NCBI RefSeq assembly: GCF_001550095.1
Contig: NZ_LRUC01000022.1
Span: forward strand, 1-58,888
Origin: Celeribacter ethanolicus
Lineage (GTDB): Bacteria; Pseudomonadota; Alphaproteobacteria; Rhodobacterales; Rhodobacteraceae
Length of the DNA stretch: 58,888 bases
Direction: 5' to 3'
Positions within the stretch are counted from its first letter, which is position 1. Every line of letters begins with the position of its first letter. Position numbers and translations under genes: made by a program. The notes beneath the pieces were generated by a model that had not been told where the DNA came from, ran no database searches, and worked only from the letters and a program-made list of their open reading frames with translations. Shown one piece after another: positions 16,768 to 26,729 of the stretch.

Positions 16768-17694
16768 ATGGTCATCGACAGTCAGAAAATGAAGTCATTG
16801 GCCGAAGCCACCTCGCGCGAGGATGTGGCGGGCCGCTCGCTCTGGGCCGATGCACGGCGCAGGTTCTTCCGCAACAAGGCGGCGATGTTCGGGCTGGTTC
16901 TGCTCGTCTTCGTGTCGCTGTTTGCGCTTTTAGGCAATTCCATTGCGCAATGGTCGAATGAGGAAATCGACTTTTCAGTCATGGGCATGGTTGCCGAGCA
17001 AGGCGGGCCCTCGCTCTCCAACGGGCATTATTTCGGCACCGACGATCTGGGCCGCGATCTGTTTGCCCGCACGGTGCAGGGCACACAGATCTCCTTGGCC
17101 GTGGGGATCATCGGCTCCGCCATCGCCGTGGTCGTCGGCACGATCTATGGTGCCACCGCCGGCTATTTCGGCGGGCGGCTCGACAATTTCATGATGCGCG
17201 CCGTCGATATTTTGCTCGCGATCCCCTACATGTTCGTGCTGATCCTGCTTCTGGTGATGTACGGCCGGTCGATCACCATGCTGTTCGTCGGTGTCGGCCT
17301 GATCTCATGGCTTGAGATGAGCCGGATCGTGCGGGGCCAGACGCTGACCCTCAAGGGCCGCGAATATATCGAGGCGGCGCGCGCCATCGGCGTCCCTGCC
17401 CCCGTGATCATCCGCCGTCATATCCTGCCCAACCTGATCGGCGTGGTGACGGTGTTCGCCACCCTTCTGGTGCCGAACATGATCCTGACCGAAAGCTTCA
17501 TCTCGTTTCTGGGCCTCGGCGTTCAGGAACCGATGACGTCGCTCGGCGCGCTGATCTCCGAAGGCGCCGGCACCATCGCTTACGGGACGCTCTGGCAACT
17601 GGCTTTCCCGCTTCTTTTCTTCGTCCTCACCCTCTTCGGCTTTTTCTTTGTCGGCGACGGGCTCAGGGACGCTCTGGACCCGAAGGATCGCTGA
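16768..17694 (+). CDS. oppC: Oligopeptide ABC transporter permease OppC
   Basis: 308 residues. A soluble N-terminal stretch (about 1-35) precedes the first membrane helix (KAAMFGLVLLVFVSLFALL), as in OppC proteins. GTDDLGRDLFARTVQG marks the family, and the EAA loop EAARAIGVPAPVIIRRHILPN (split) is near 205-225. It forms the channel with OppB. It lies between oppB and oppD with near-contact spacing, so translation is coupled. Confidence 0.94.
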   Translation: MVIDSQKMKSLAEATSREDVAGRSLWADARRRFFRNKAAMFGLVLLVFVSLFALLGNSIAQWSNEEIDFSVMGMVAEQGGPSLSNGHYFGTDDLGRDLFARTVQGTQISLAVGIIGSAIAVVVGTIYGATAGYFGGRLDNFMMRAVDILLAIPYMFVLILLLVMYGRSITMLFVGVGLISWLEMSRIVRGQTLTLKGREYIEAARAIGVPAPVIIRRHILPNLIGVVTVFATLLVPNMILTESFISFLGLGVQEPMTSLGALISEGAGTIAYGTLWQLAFPLLFFVLTLFGFFFVGDGLRDALDPKDR

Positions 17695-17695
17695 C

Positions 17696-18663
<968 letters not shown>

Positions 18664-18667
<4 letters not shown>

Positions 18668-19656
18668 GCCGTCCCCTGATCGAAGCCCGCGACGTGCGGG
18701 TCACCTTCGACATTCACCGCCCCTCGGACCTGCCCTGGACCCCGCCCGCGCAGCTCCATGCCGTCAATGGCGTGAGTTTCACGCTGGAACCGGGACAGAC
18801 GCTTGGCATCGTCGGCGAGTCCGGCTGTGGCAAGTCCACTTTGGCACGCGCGCTCATCCGCATGCTGCCCGCCAGCGGTCAGGTGATCTGGCAGGATGGC
18901 ACCGACCTTCTGACGCTTTCGCCTCGTCAGATGCTGAAATACCGGTCCGAAATCCAGATGATCTTTCAGGACCCTCTGGCGTCCCTGAACCCGCGCATGA
19001 CCGTGGGCGACATCATCGCCGAACCCCTGCGCACCCACCGCCCCGGCATGAGTGCGAAGGAACGCAAGGACAAGGTGCGCGCGGTGATGGAACGCGTGGG
19101 ACTTCTGCCGAACCAGATCAACCGCTACCCGCATGAGTTCTCCGGCGGCCAGTGTCAGCGCATCGGCATCGCCCGCGCTTTGGTGGTGGAGCCGAAACTA
19201 CTGATCTGCGACGAACCGGTCTCCGCCCTCGACGTGTCGATTCAGGCGCAGGTGATCGGACTTCTGGAAGAGCTGCGCCGCGATCTAGGTCTGACGATCA
19301 TCTTCATCGCGCATGATCTTTCCGTGGTGAAACACCTCTCGGACGAGGTGATGGTGCTCTATCTCGGGCGGATGATGGAAAAGGCCAGTTCGGACGAGCT
19401 CTTCGCCGAACCGCGGCACCCTTACACGCAGGCGCTTTTGTCCGCCGTACCGATCCCGGACCCGAAGATCGAGAAGACCAAACAGGTGATCCCGCTCGAC
19501 GGCGACCTGCCCTCGCCGATGGCGCCGCCCAAGGGTTGTGTGTTCCGCACCCGCTGCCCGAAAGCGCAGGCCATTTGCGAGACCGTGCCGGCGGATCACC
19601 TGACCGGCAGCCACCACACAGCCTGCCACTTTGCGGGCGAGACGGTGAGCGCGTAA
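18664..19656 (+). CDS. oppF: Oligopeptide ABC transporter ATP-binding protein OppF
   Basis: 330 residues from the ATG at 18664 overlapping the oppD stop. Walker A GESGCGKST, signature SGGQCQRIGIARAL, Walker B LICDEPVSALD, switch IAHDLSVVKHL, and the C-terminal cysteines in GCVFRTRCPKAQAIC. An insert between residues 10 and 30 (DIHRPSDLPWTPPAQ) is typical for OppF/DppF. It is the last gene of the operon and is followed by a strong terminator. Confidence 0.94.
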
Positions 19657-19660
19657 ACAT

Positions 19661-19688
19661 AAAGGGCATGCCGGGAGGCGTGCCCTTT
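19661..19688 (+). terminator. Terminator of the opp operon
   Basis: 12-bp stem AAAGGGCATGCC/GGCGTGCCCTTT with one G-T pair and a GGGA loop, followed by a short T run. Confidence 0.9.
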
Positions 19689-19859
19689 TCTGTGTCGCCG
19701 AGGGTTATGTCGCGAAACACCGGGGGCCGTTTGAAATTCGGCTCCTTCTTGAAAGCACACGGGGCGCTTTGGGATCGGCGACGAAAGCTTGCTATTTCCC
19801 TAGGGAATTTATCCGAGGTCGGCGCAGTCGGTGAGGCAGCTCTGCGGACGAAGCGGTCA

Positions 19860-20258
19860 TCAACTCGGCGACGACATCATGAAGTTTTCAGCATCACTCG
19901 CGTGTTGTGATAGCATCCCCAAATCAAACAGTAGACTGCACCGGACCAACCAGTCGAGGTTACTGTCTCTCAAAGCTATCTCGTATCGGACATGGCCCCA
20001 AGCATCGCAGGTGGCCCCCAGCTTGAGTTCTCCCTCTAGCGTTTCCCAGACCTTCTCGCCCAGCCAAGGGCCCGCATGCCCTGCTAACATCTGAAAATAT
20101 TCAACAAAACCGTTGGTCGAAGTGTAGTCATAGACGAAGACGCTCTTCATCGCGCGTAGATTCGGCGTTTCGATAGTCACATCAAAATAGTCTTGTGACC
20201 GGTATGAGAAATGTAGAGAAGAACCCGGGCTCGTGGACTTCATCAGAAATATCGACAT
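19860..20258 (-). CDS. DUF6228-like protein
   Basis: 132 residues, start MSIFLMKSTSPGSS at 20258. The order FVYDYTSTNGFVEYFQMLAGHAGPW, LGEKVWETLEGELKLGA and GHVRYEIALRDSNLDW (quoted in parts) fits the DUF6228 pattern: a beta sandwich-like protein with WETLEGEL. The function of that family is not known. Its base composition is visibly less GC-rich than the flanking operons and it stands alone, pointing to recent acquisition. The Shine-Dalgarno is weak (GAGG). Confidence 0.6.
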   Translation of the reverse strand: MSIFLMKSTSPGSSLHFSYRSQDYFDVTIETPNLRAMKSVFVYDYTSTNGFVEYFQMLAGHAGPWLGEKVWETLEGELKLGATCDAWGHVRYEIALRDSNLDWLVRCSLLFDLGMLSQHASDAENFMMSSPS

Positions 20259-20519
20259 AGAAGGACCTCAGAAACTGCCGTCAGCTAACATCGGGTGAAC
20301 GATGATAGTCAAGTGTGCGCTCAACTGCTATCGGTCCGCATTGGGCTCTTAATGTCCAGTACAACCAATCCTCAAGCAGCATAGCTAGCGGACGTTCGCT
20401 GCAATGTAGAAAACTTGTAAAGTGGCCTCAATCCGGCCCGCCGTCTTTCATGCAACGGCTCCCAGAGGGCACGTCTTACCCCAAAGGCCACATGCCCCGA
20501 CGAACAAAAATTTGGAAAG

Positions 20520-20596
20520 TGGTCGGGGCGGCGAGATTCGAACTCACGACCCCCTGTACCCAAAACAGGTGCGCTACCAGACTGCGCCACGCCCCG
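20520..20596 (-). tRNA. tRNA-Pro (anticodon TGG)
   Basis: 77 bases including an encoded CCA (20520-20522). The acceptor stem CGGGGCG pairs with CGCCCCG. The anticodon stem CCTGT/ACAGG encloses TTTGGGT, giving anticodon TGG, and the T arm has GTTCGAATC. It reads proline CCA and related codons. It lies on the minus strand 60 bases behind the DUF192 gene; no separate promoter or terminator stands out. Confidence 0.96.
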
Positions 20597-20655
20597 ACCG
20601 TGCGCCTCTCCTACCGTGCCGGGACGCGGTTGAAAAGGGCTTTGTTGCAGAGGGC

Positions 20656-21150
20656 TTATTGTTCCGCGCAGGGATCGGCCGCCTCGGGCCCGAAAGCCGG
20701 ATGACGCAGCACATCGCCCGCTTCGATACCAAGCCCCGAAGCCAGCCCGCCGTTGATCTCCAGCACAGCAAAGACCGCATCGCCACCCGGAATGGGCGTG
20801 CGATCGAGCGGCACGGCATTTTCATGCACACGGGTCACGACACCGCGCCGGTCGATGAAGATCATATCCAGTGGAATCAGCGTATTGGCCATCCAGAAGG
20901 CCACAGGTTGCGGCTTTTCATAGACGAAGAGCATGCCATGCGAATGCGCCATCTCGGTCCGGTTCATCAAACCGAGCGCCCGCTCGCCAGCGTCATCCGC
21001 GATCTCGACGGAAAAGCGCGCGGATGTGCCCTCCCCCGTCACGATCACCTCGGTCTGGTCGCATGTGCTTTGGGCCGCTGCGACGGAGACAGAGGCGAGC
21101 AGCGCGGCCCCGATCGCCACAGAGGCCAGGACCGCACGCCGCTCAGCCAT
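20656..21150 (-). CDS. DUF192 domain-containing exported protein
   Basis: 164 residues from the ATG at 21150 with GGAAG upstream. Signal peptide to about AAAQ (residue 27). The DUF192 body shows ERALGLMNRTEM, HGMLFVYEKPQPVAFWMANTLIPLDMIFID (in parts) and a closing AVLEINGGLASGLGIEAGD, the conserved end of the family. The function of DUF192 is unproven. It overlaps the double cold-shock gene by 8 bases, so the two are co-translated. Confidence 0.88.
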   Translation of the reverse strand: MAERRAVLASVAIGAALLASVSVAAAQSTCDQTEVIVTGEGTSARFSVEIADDAGERALGLMNRTEMAHSHGMLFVYEKPQPVAFWMANTLIPLDMIFIDRRGVVTRVHENAVPLDRTPIPGGDAVFAVLEINGGLASGLGIEAGDVLRHPAFGPEAADPCAEQ

Positions 21151-21694
21151 GATCTTCCATGTGCTCTTCCACGGGCTCGCGCAGCGCTGCATCCCAGGCG
21201 GTGACATGCGCCGCCATCCGGCCCCGACGACCTTCGATGACGCGCAGGCCCACGGCCTCGCCCGGCATCAGATCGGCCAGACCGGAGCGCCGCAACACCT
21301 CGATATGGATGAACACATCCTCGGGTCGGCCGAAGATATTGGCGAAACCGAACCCCTTGCCCTTGTCGAACCATTTGACCCGCGCGGGTTCCAGAGGCAG
21401 GCTCAGGCTGCTCTCGTCGATGTCTTCCAGATCTTCCAGCACCGCGCCGCTGCCCGGGGCCGGTGGCAGGATCTCGAGCACCTCGACCGCTTGCACACCA
21501 CGATCGGTGCGTTGCACGACAAGGCGAATGCCCGCCGCATCGGCGACGGAGCTTTGCCCGAAATTGCGCAGCACATTGGCGTGTAACAAAATATCCGGCC
21601 CGCCGTCATCGGCGACCACAAATCCAAATCCGCGTGCCGGATCGAACCATTTCACATGGCCCGATACAACCTGGCCCAAGTCAGTCTCGTTCAT
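21143..21694 (-). CDS. Cold-shock protein with two CSD domains
   Basis: 183 residues with two OB-fold cold-shock domains: residues about 12-75 (GHVKWFDPARGFGFVVADD) and about 107-172 (ARVKWFDKGKGFGFANIFG, EDVFIHIEVLR). The linker is acidic (EDLEDIDE). Both carry the RNP1-type KGFGF or RGFGF core that binds single-stranded RNA or DNA. It probably acts as an RNA chaperone. Its stop lies inside the DUF192 gene start, a pairing known from alphaproteobacteria. Confidence 0.92.
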   Translation of the reverse strand: MNETDLGQVVSGHVKWFDPARGFGFVVADDGGPDILLHANVLRNFGQSSVADAAGIRLVVQRTDRGVQAVEVLEILPPAPGSGAVLEDLEDIDESSLSLPLEPARVKWFDKGKGFGFANIFGRPEDVFIHIEVLRRSGLADLMPGEAVGLRVIEGRRGRMAAHVTAWDAALREPVEEHMEDHG

Positions 21695-21873
21695 TCTCTC
21701 TATTACTCACTGGGGCCCCGACCGAACGGCAGGGCCCGAAGCCATGGGGCGTGAGCCCCTCATCCCTGCCAGACCCTGTGCCATTCGGGCCGAAGGTTCA
21801 AGCCCCCTCTGGCCTGTCTTTTTGACCAAGCGGACGGGTTCCCCCGCGTCAGCCTGTATCTTGGGCTTTCTCC

Positions 21874-22491
21874 TCACGGATTGAGTCGCAAGATGTCCCA
21901 GGGCTGATCCGGCGCGGCCCGGCGCCAGCGGAAGCGGTCGTGCAGGCGGAACTCGCCATCGGCCCAGAACTCGATTTCCACCGGCGTGATCCGATACCCG
22001 CCCCAGAAGGGGGGACGTTTCGGGTTCGGCCCGTGCTTGAGCCCTTCTTTCGCCACCGCCTCCATCAGCGCCGCCTTGCTTTCGAGCGGTCGCGACTGCT
22101 GGCTGGCCCAGGCGCCGATCCGGCTGCCCAAAGCACGCGAGCGGTAATAGGCATCGGAATGTTCGTCGCTTTCACGCGTCACGAGGCCGCGCACCCGCAC
22201 CTGACGGCGCAGGGATTTCCAATGCATCACGAAGGCCGCCTTGCCGGCCGCTTCGATCTCTTGCCCCTTGGCGCTTTCGTAATTCGTGTAGAAGACGAAC
22301 GCGTCGTCGGCGATCTCCTTCAACAGCACCATGCGCACGTTCGGCAGGCCCTCCGGGTCCACCGTCGCGATGGCGATGGCATTCGGATCGTTGACCTCCC
22401 TGGCCTCGGCTTCTTTGAGCCATTTGCGCGCGATCTCGAACGGATCGTCGCCTGCGAAGATGCCCTTGCGCGGAACCGTGTGTGACACCAT
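21874..22491 (-). CDS. pdxH: Pyridoxamine 5'-phosphate oxidase
   Basis: 205 residues from the ATG at 22491, chosen for the GGAGGG Shine-Dalgarno; a 32-residue extension has none. This FMN enzyme makes pyridoxal 5'-phosphate from PNP or PMP. Motifs: [22 protein letters not shown] (in parts), [30 protein letters not shown], and the C-terminal WGGYRITP and FRLHDRFRW with LNP end. It is monocistronic; the upstream gap to fabI is a divergent promoter region. Confidence 0.95.
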   Translation of the reverse strand: MVSHTVPRKGIFAGDDPFEIARKWLKEAEAREVNDPNAIAIATVDPEGLPNVRMVLLKEIADDAFVFYTNYESAKGQEIEAAGKAAFVMHWKSLRRQVRVRGLVTRESDEHSDAYYRSRALGSRIGAWASQQSRPLESKAALMEAVAKEGLKHGPNPKRPPFWGGYRITPVEIEFWADGEFRLHDRFRWRRAAPDQPWDILRLNP

Positions 22492-22683
22492 GACGCCCTC
22501 CTGTCTTTGCAGCCCGATTGGACCGCCCTGTCTGACTTCACGGGATAGCCCCTGCGCTCCGGGGCGGCAAGCGCCATCACGGGTCACCGCCTGTGCATCG
22601 CTGCGCCGCGGCCCGGAAGCCCCCCTGAGCCCCGATGATGAGCTCCGGCGATTTTCGCCAAACCGTGATGCGGCGTCACGAAA

Positions 22684-22714
22684 TTGACCCTGCGCAGACT
22701 TGATCGCCTATCTG
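22684..22714 (+). promoter_or_regulatory. Weak candidate promoter of fabI
   Basis: TTGACC (22684-22689) with TATCTG (22709-22714) at 19-base spacing. The -35 is good and the -10 poor. It lies 53 bases before the fabI start. Confidence 0.3.
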
Positions 22715-22766
22715 AAAACCCCTAAAGCACGAGATAACACAAAAAATAATGGGTTCGAGGAAGACC

Positions 22767-23570
22767 ATGACGAAATTGATGGAAGGCAAACGCGGGCTGA
22801 TCATGGGCCTTGCGAATGACAAATCGATTGCCTGGGGCATTGCGAAAGCGCTCTCGGATCACGGCGCGGAGCTGTGCTTTTCCTATCAGGGCGAGCAACT
22901 CAAGAAACGTGTCGATCCGCTGGCCGAACGCCTCGGGTCCGACTTCGTGGAAGAGTGCGATGTGTCCGACGAGGCCTCGATGGATGCGCTCTTTGCGGCG
23001 ATCAAGGAGAAATGGGGCAAGCTCGATTTCATCGTGCACGCCATCGGCTTCTCCGACAAGAACGAGCTGCGCGGCCGCTATGTCGACACCACGCGCGCCA
23101 ACTTCAACCTGACCATGGACATCTCGGTATTCTCCTTCACCGCCGTCGCACAACGCGCGGCGAAGCTGATGCCCGAGGGCGGCTCGATGCTGACCATGAC
23201 CTATTATGGCGCCGAGCGCGTGATGCCGCATTACAATGTGATGGGCGTCGCCAAGGCCGCTCTGGAGGCCTCCGTGCGCTACCTCGCCGAAGACCTCGGC
23301 AAAGACGGTATCCGCGTCAACTCGATCTCCGCCGGTCCGATCAAAACCCTCGCCGCCTCCGGGATCGGCGATTTCCGCTACATCATGAAGTGGAACGAAT
23401 ACAACTCGCCGCTACGTCGCAATGTGACCATCGACGATGTCGGCAACTCCGCGCTCTACCTGCTGTCCGATCTGGGTGCGGGTGTCACGGGCGAAACCCA
23501 CCATGTCGATGCGGGCTATCACGTCGTCGGCATGAAGGCCGTGGACGCGCCGGACATTTCCAAAGGCTGA
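22767..23570 (+). CDS. fabI: Enoyl-[acyl-carrier-protein] reductase (NADH)
   Basis: 267 residues from the ATG at 22767 (GAGGAAG upstream; an ATG 18 bases earlier lacks one). It reduces trans-2-enoyl-ACP in the last step of each fatty-acid elongation cycle. Atypical SDR: GLANDKSIAWGIAKAL nucleotide motif near the N-terminus, Ser/Tyr/Lys site with Tyr and Lys in HYNVMGVAK, and SAGPIKTLAASGI substrate loop. The length is normal. It ends in a UUCG terminator. Confidence 0.95.
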   Translation: MTKLMEGKRGLIMGLANDKSIAWGIAKALSDHGAELCFSYQGEQLKKRVDPLAERLGSDFVEECDVSDEASMDALFAAIKEKWGKLDFIVHAIGFSDKNELRGRYVDTTRANFNLTMDISVFSFTAVAQRAAKLMPEGGSMLTMTYYGAERVMPHYNVMGVAKAALEASVRYLAEDLGKDGIRVNSISAGPIKTLAASGIGDFRYIMKWNEYNSPLRRNVTIDDVGNSALYLLSDLGAGVTGETHHVDAGYHVVGMKAVDAPDISKG

Positions 23571-23590
23571 TCCGCCTCGGATAATGATAT

Positions 23591-23618
23591 AAAAACGGGG
23601 GCTTCGGCTCCCGTTTTT
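23591..23618 (+). terminator. UUCG-loop terminator of fabI
   Basis: 12-bp stem AAAAACGGGGGC/GCTCCCGTTTTT with one G-T pair closing TTCG. The symmetrical A and T tracts would also work leftward. Confidence 0.93.
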
Positions 23619-23645
23619 CTTTCCTCAATGTCTTTGGGAGGAGAC

Positions 23646-24260
23646 ATGACACTCGCGATTTTCCTGTCGATCCTCAGCATTCACCTGATCGCGGCCATGA
23701 GCCCCGGCCCGTCTTTCGTGGTCGCCGTGCGCACCGCCGCCTCAGACGGGTTCCGCCCCGCCTTCGGCCTTGCCGTGGCTTTCGGGCTGGGTGCGGTGAT
23801 CTGGGCGCTGGCGGCGCTCTCCGGCCTGTCGGTCCTGTTCGAGATTTTCCCCCGCGCCTATCTCGCCTTCAAACTCGCTGGCGGGCTGTTCCTGATCTGG
23901 ATCGGGGTCAAGACCTTCCGCCATGCTGCCGATCCCCTGCCCGAGGCCACGACACTGGCCAGCCCGCGCTCTTTGCCGAACGCGTTTCGCCTCGGCCTGA
24001 TGACCCAGCTGTCGAATCCGAAACCGGCGGTGTTCTATGGCGCCGTGTTTGCCGGGCTGATCCCGCCGGAAACCCCGCTTGTCGTTAAGGCGGTCTTATT
24101 GTTTTTCGTCTTTTTTGACGAAACCCTGTGGTATGTGATTGTCGCGCGGCTTTTTTCGCGGCAAAAAGCACGACAAGCCTATGGCCGGGCCAAGCTCTGG
24201 ACCGACCGCATCTTGGGCGGCGTGATTGCCGCTTTCGGTCTGCGGATCGCCACCAGTTAA
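23646..24260 (+). CDS. LysE family translocator
   Basis: 204 residues from the ATG at 23646 with GGGAGGAG ahead. The inner-membrane exporter family (RhtB/LysE) has about six helices; the first helix ends in the family motif MSPGPSFVVAVRTA, and SNPKPAVFYGAVF is the typical mid-protein motif. It exports amino acids or similar metabolites; the substrate is unknown. It stands between fabI and gpt without clear link. Confidence 0.88.
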   Translation: MTLAIFLSILSIHLIAAMSPGPSFVVAVRTAASDGFRPAFGLAVAFGLGAVIWALAALSGLSVLFEIFPRAYLAFKLAGGLFLIWIGVKTFRHAADPLPEATTLASPRSLPNAFRLGLMTQLSNPKPAVFYGAVFAGLIPPETPLVVKAVLLFFVFFDETLWYVIVARLFSRQKARQAYGRAKLWTDRILGGVIAAFGLRIATS

Positions 24261-24308
24261 GCCCCGGAGTTGCCCCCGGCCCCGCCAAGATGATGAAAGG
24301 ATCAAACG

Positions 24309-24812
24309 ATGTCCGACCTCCTGCCCCATGAAAAAGGCTTTCACGTCAGCTGGGACCAGATTCACCGCGACAGCCGTGCGCTGGCGTGGCGGCTTGACGG
24401 CAAAGGCCCCGACAATGGCGCATGGCGCGCGATCGTGGCGATCACCCGCGGCGGCATGGCGCCCGCGATGATCATCGCGCGCGAATTGGACATCCGCACC
24501 GTCGACACGATTTCGGTGAAATCCTATGACCACCAGACCCAGTCGGAACCCAAGGTTCTGAACGCCCCCGACGCCGACCTGATGGGCGACGGAACCGGCA
24601 TTCTGGTGATCGACGATCTGGTGGACAGCGGCCGCACCCTTGAGCTGTGCCGTCAGCTCTACCCGAACGCCCATTTCGCCACTGTCTACGCCAAACCGAA
24701 GGGCCGCGCGCAGGTCGACAGCTATATCACCGAAGTGTCTCAGGATACGTGGATTTTCTTCCCCTGGGATATGGCGATGCAATACGTCAAACCCTATCGC
24801 GGGCGGGACTGA
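24309..24812 (+). CDS. gpt: Xanthine-guanine phosphoribosyltransferase
   Basis: 167 residues with AAAGGA before the ATG. It salvages xanthine and guanine using PRPP. The PRPP loop reads [12 protein letters not shown] (about residues 97-108), and the hood region has [17 protein letters not shown] at the end. It is 48 bases behind lysE and may be cotranscribed with it. A terminator that ends at the stop codon of the convergent oxidoreductase follows. Confidence 0.93.
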   Translation: MSDLLPHEKGFHVSWDQIHRDSRALAWRLDGKGPDNGAWRAIVAITRGGMAPAMIIARELDIRTVDTISVKSYDHQTQSEPKVLNAPDADLMGDGTGILVIDDLVDSGRTLELCRQLYPNAHFATVYAKPKGRAQVDSYITEVSQDTWIFFPWDMAMQYVKPYRGRD

Positions 24813-24835
24813 TCCGGTCACAAGACGATTTCAAG

Positions 24836-24858
24836 AAGGGGCCAAGCGGCCCCTTTTT
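24836..24858 (+). terminator. Terminator of gpt
   Basis: 8-bp stem AAGGGGCC/GGCCCCTT with an AAGC loop and five T. Its end touches the stop codon of the convergent gene. Confidence 0.9.
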
Positions 24859-25448
24859 CATGCGCCCCTCGCGCCCAGAGCCTCAACCGTTTTCAGCCAG
24901 CGCGCCACTTTTTCAGGTGTCGCCTCCGAGGCCCCTGCAAATTGCGTCACCCGTACCGGTTTGATGCCGACAAAACCGAAGATATGGCCCTTGAGCGTCG
25001 CCGCAATCGGGTTGCGATAGGCGAGCCAGAGAAACCATGTCGGCGTGTCGGAGGTCAGTACCACCCGTGCGCTGCGCCCCGAAAGCATCGGGCGCGGCAT
25101 CCCCGTGCGCAGCGGATTGCGCGTGTCAAACGCCCGGCCCGGCAGGAACGCCCGATCGAACAGCCCCTTGAGCTTGGCAGGCAATCCCCCCCACCACATC
25201 GGCGCGAACATCACCACATGCTCCGCCCAGTCGATATGGGCCAGCACCGCTTCGAGATCGGGTTCGAGCGGTTTCGGGTCCTTATAGCCGGCGCGCTCAA
25301 AATCCATATCGAAGCGCAGCTCGTGCAAGTGATGCAGCCGCACCTCATGGCCTGCGGTCCGCGCCGCCGTCCCATAGGTTTCGGCGAAAGAGTGCGACAG
25401 CGTGTCCGCCGCCGGATGACCGTTCAGGATATAGATCCGCCTGGACAT
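24858..25448 (-). CDS. NAD(P)H-dependent oxidoreductase, NQO1/flavodoxin-like fold
   Basis: 196 residues from the ATG at 25448 (GAGGGAC upstream). FMN/FAD quinone reductase type: N-terminal RRIYILNGHPAADTLSHSF for phosphate binding, PMWWGGLPAKLKGLFDRAFLPG (in parts), and a C-terminal VRVTQF...VARWLKTVEALG helix. Such enzymes reduce quinones or azo compounds by two electrons. It is divergent from a TetR gene with three operators between them, so it is presumably induced by the TetR ligand. Confidence 0.88.
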   Translation of the reverse strand: MSRRIYILNGHPAADTLSHSFAETYGTAARTAGHEVRLHHLHELRFDMDFERAGYKDPKPLEPDLEAVLAHIDWAEHVVMFAPMWWGGLPAKLKGLFDRAFLPGRAFDTRNPLRTGMPRPMLSGRSARVVLTSDTPTWFLWLAYRNPIAATLKGHIFGFVGIKPVRVTQFAGASEATPEKVARWLKTVEALGARGA

Positions 25449-25465
25449 GCTGTCCCTCATAAAAT

Positions 25466-25533
25466 TTGACCGTGGTCAATTTAATAGGCGCAAAACGTGA
25501 CCATGGTCAATTCATGAAATTGACCGGGGTCAC
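25466..25533. promoter_or_regulatory. Three TGACC-N2-GGTCA operators between oxidoreductase and tetR
   Basis: TTGACCGTGGTCAA (25466-25479), GTGACCATGGTCAA (25497-25510) and TTGACCGGGGTCAC (25520-25533). All share TGACC-N2-GGTCA, and centres are 31 and 23 bp apart. They fill the 90-base divergent gap, as expected for a TetR repressor controlling itself and its neighbour. Confidence 0.85.
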
Positions 25534-25538
25534 GAAAC

Positions 25539-26132
25539 ATGCAAACTGTCGCCATGACCAAACCGATCCAGAAACGCGCCATCGCCACCCGGGAAAAGCT
25601 GCTCTCAGCCGCCAACACCTTGATTTCAGAGCAAGGATTCGACGCCCTGCGGGTCGAGGAGGTGGTCGGTACGGCGGGGGTGGCGAAGGGGACTTTTTTT
25701 GCCCATTTCAAGGACAAGGACGCGCTTCTGGAACAGATCATCGGCGCGCGTCTCGCCGACATCACCGAAGCGATGGCCCAGCCCCCCGCCCCGCAGAGCA
25801 TCGCGGAGATGATCGCACGGCTCGCCCCGCTGATCGCTTTCACGACCTCGGAACGTCGGGTGTTCGATGTGATGATCCGCTATTCGGGCGCCGCTGCGGT
25901 GGCGGAGATCGGCCCCATCGCCGAACAGTTCGATACCCAGATCTTACTCTATGGCCGCTGGGCCTCCGAGGGGCCGTTTCGTCGCGATGCCGCCCCGGAG
26001 CTTCTGGGCGAAGGCATCAGCGCCTTTCTCATTCAGGCCATCGCCCTGACCTTTTGTGCGCTGAACAGTCAGGAGGCGCTGGAGACCCGGCTGACCGCCT
26101 ATCTCACCGCCTGGCTTTTGCCACAGGAATGA
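25539..26132 (+). CDS. TetR/AcrR family transcriptional regulator
   Basis: 197 residues; a start at 25554 (MTKPIQKR) is as likely, since neither has a Shine-Dalgarno and the last operator ends six bases before 25539. The HTH lies at about residues 20-60 (LLSAANTLISEQGFDALRVEEVVGTAGVAKGTFFAHFKDKD, in parts). The ligand domain follows. It should bind the three palindromes and repress the flavin oxidoreductase; inducer unknown, perhaps an electrophile or quinone. Confidence 0.88.
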   Translation: MQTVAMTKPIQKRAIATREKLLSAANTLISEQGFDALRVEEVVGTAGVAKGTFFAHFKDKDALLEQIIGARLADITEAMAQPPAPQSIAEMIARLAPLIAFTTSERRVFDVMIRYSGAAAVAEIGPIAEQFDTQILLYGRWASEGPFRRDAAPELLGEGISAFLIQAIALTFCALNSQEALETRLTAYLTAWLLPQE

Positions 26133-26426
26133 TCAGGCGGCAGAGGCGCGCAGCAGCATGTCCTGCACCTTGTCGATCTCGTGCTCGGCAAAGGACAGAC
26201 CCGCCGCCCGGTCCGAGCCACGCAGCACCGCGTCGATCGCGCCACAGGCCGACCGCACCAGATAGCCCGCCTGCCGCAACTCCATGTCATAGGAAAGATC
26301 GCGGATCCGGTCCGTCATCTCCGTCTCACGCGCCGCATCGCCCGTTCGCGCCATATCGAGCGCCGCGTGCAAATCGTCGATCAGACAGGGATCGCCCTGC
26401 ATCCCGCCTCGCATCATGACTGCCAT
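26133..26426 (-). CDS. Small helical protein of unknown function
   Basis: 97 residues from the ATG at 26426 (AAAGG upstream), start MAVMMRGGMQGDPCLIDD. It is predicted mostly helical with many charged residues (ARETEMTDRIRDLSYDMELR) and one Cys pair position (C14, C63 region). No family is recognised. It converges tail to tail with tetR, the two stop codons being adjacent. Confidence 0.6.
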   Translation of the reverse strand: MAVMMRGGMQGDPCLIDDLHAALDMARTGDAARETEMTDRIRDLSYDMELRQAGYLVRSACGAIDAVLRGSDRAAGLSFAEHEIDKVQDMLLRASAA

Positions 26427-26729
26427 CTTGAACCTTTCAACTGTTATGCCCGAAATATTGAACGATCCGGGTCTTTTGCCCTTCATCTGGGGCGCTTTTG
26501 ACCCAGTGTCATCCAAGGCTCATGCGAAAATGGTAAACAAAGCATGAAAGCCTGATCAAAACCCGCTCCCCCCCGCGTGAAAGGTAATTTTTTCAGCAGC
26601 TTGCCGGGGATTTCATCGAAATGCATGCGTCGGCACACCGGTTTTCAGGTGCCGATCACGCCTCGGCGAGGCGATTGCATCCGGCGCGGGCCGTTTCTAA
26701 ATTCAGTTTGACCACGAAAGGATATGTCC
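26427..26729. other. Divergent promoter region upstream of the aminotransferase
   Basis: 303 bases without an ORF. It holds the 15-base palindrome at 26659-26673 and the ribosome site AAAGGA at 26717-26722. No clear -35/-10 pair is seen. Confidence 0.4.
26659..26673. promoter_or_regulatory. Palindrome upstream of the aminotransferase
   Basis: CGCCTCGGCGAGGCG: 7-base arms around one base, 57 bases before the start. It may be an operator or an mRNA hairpin. Confidence 0.3.
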
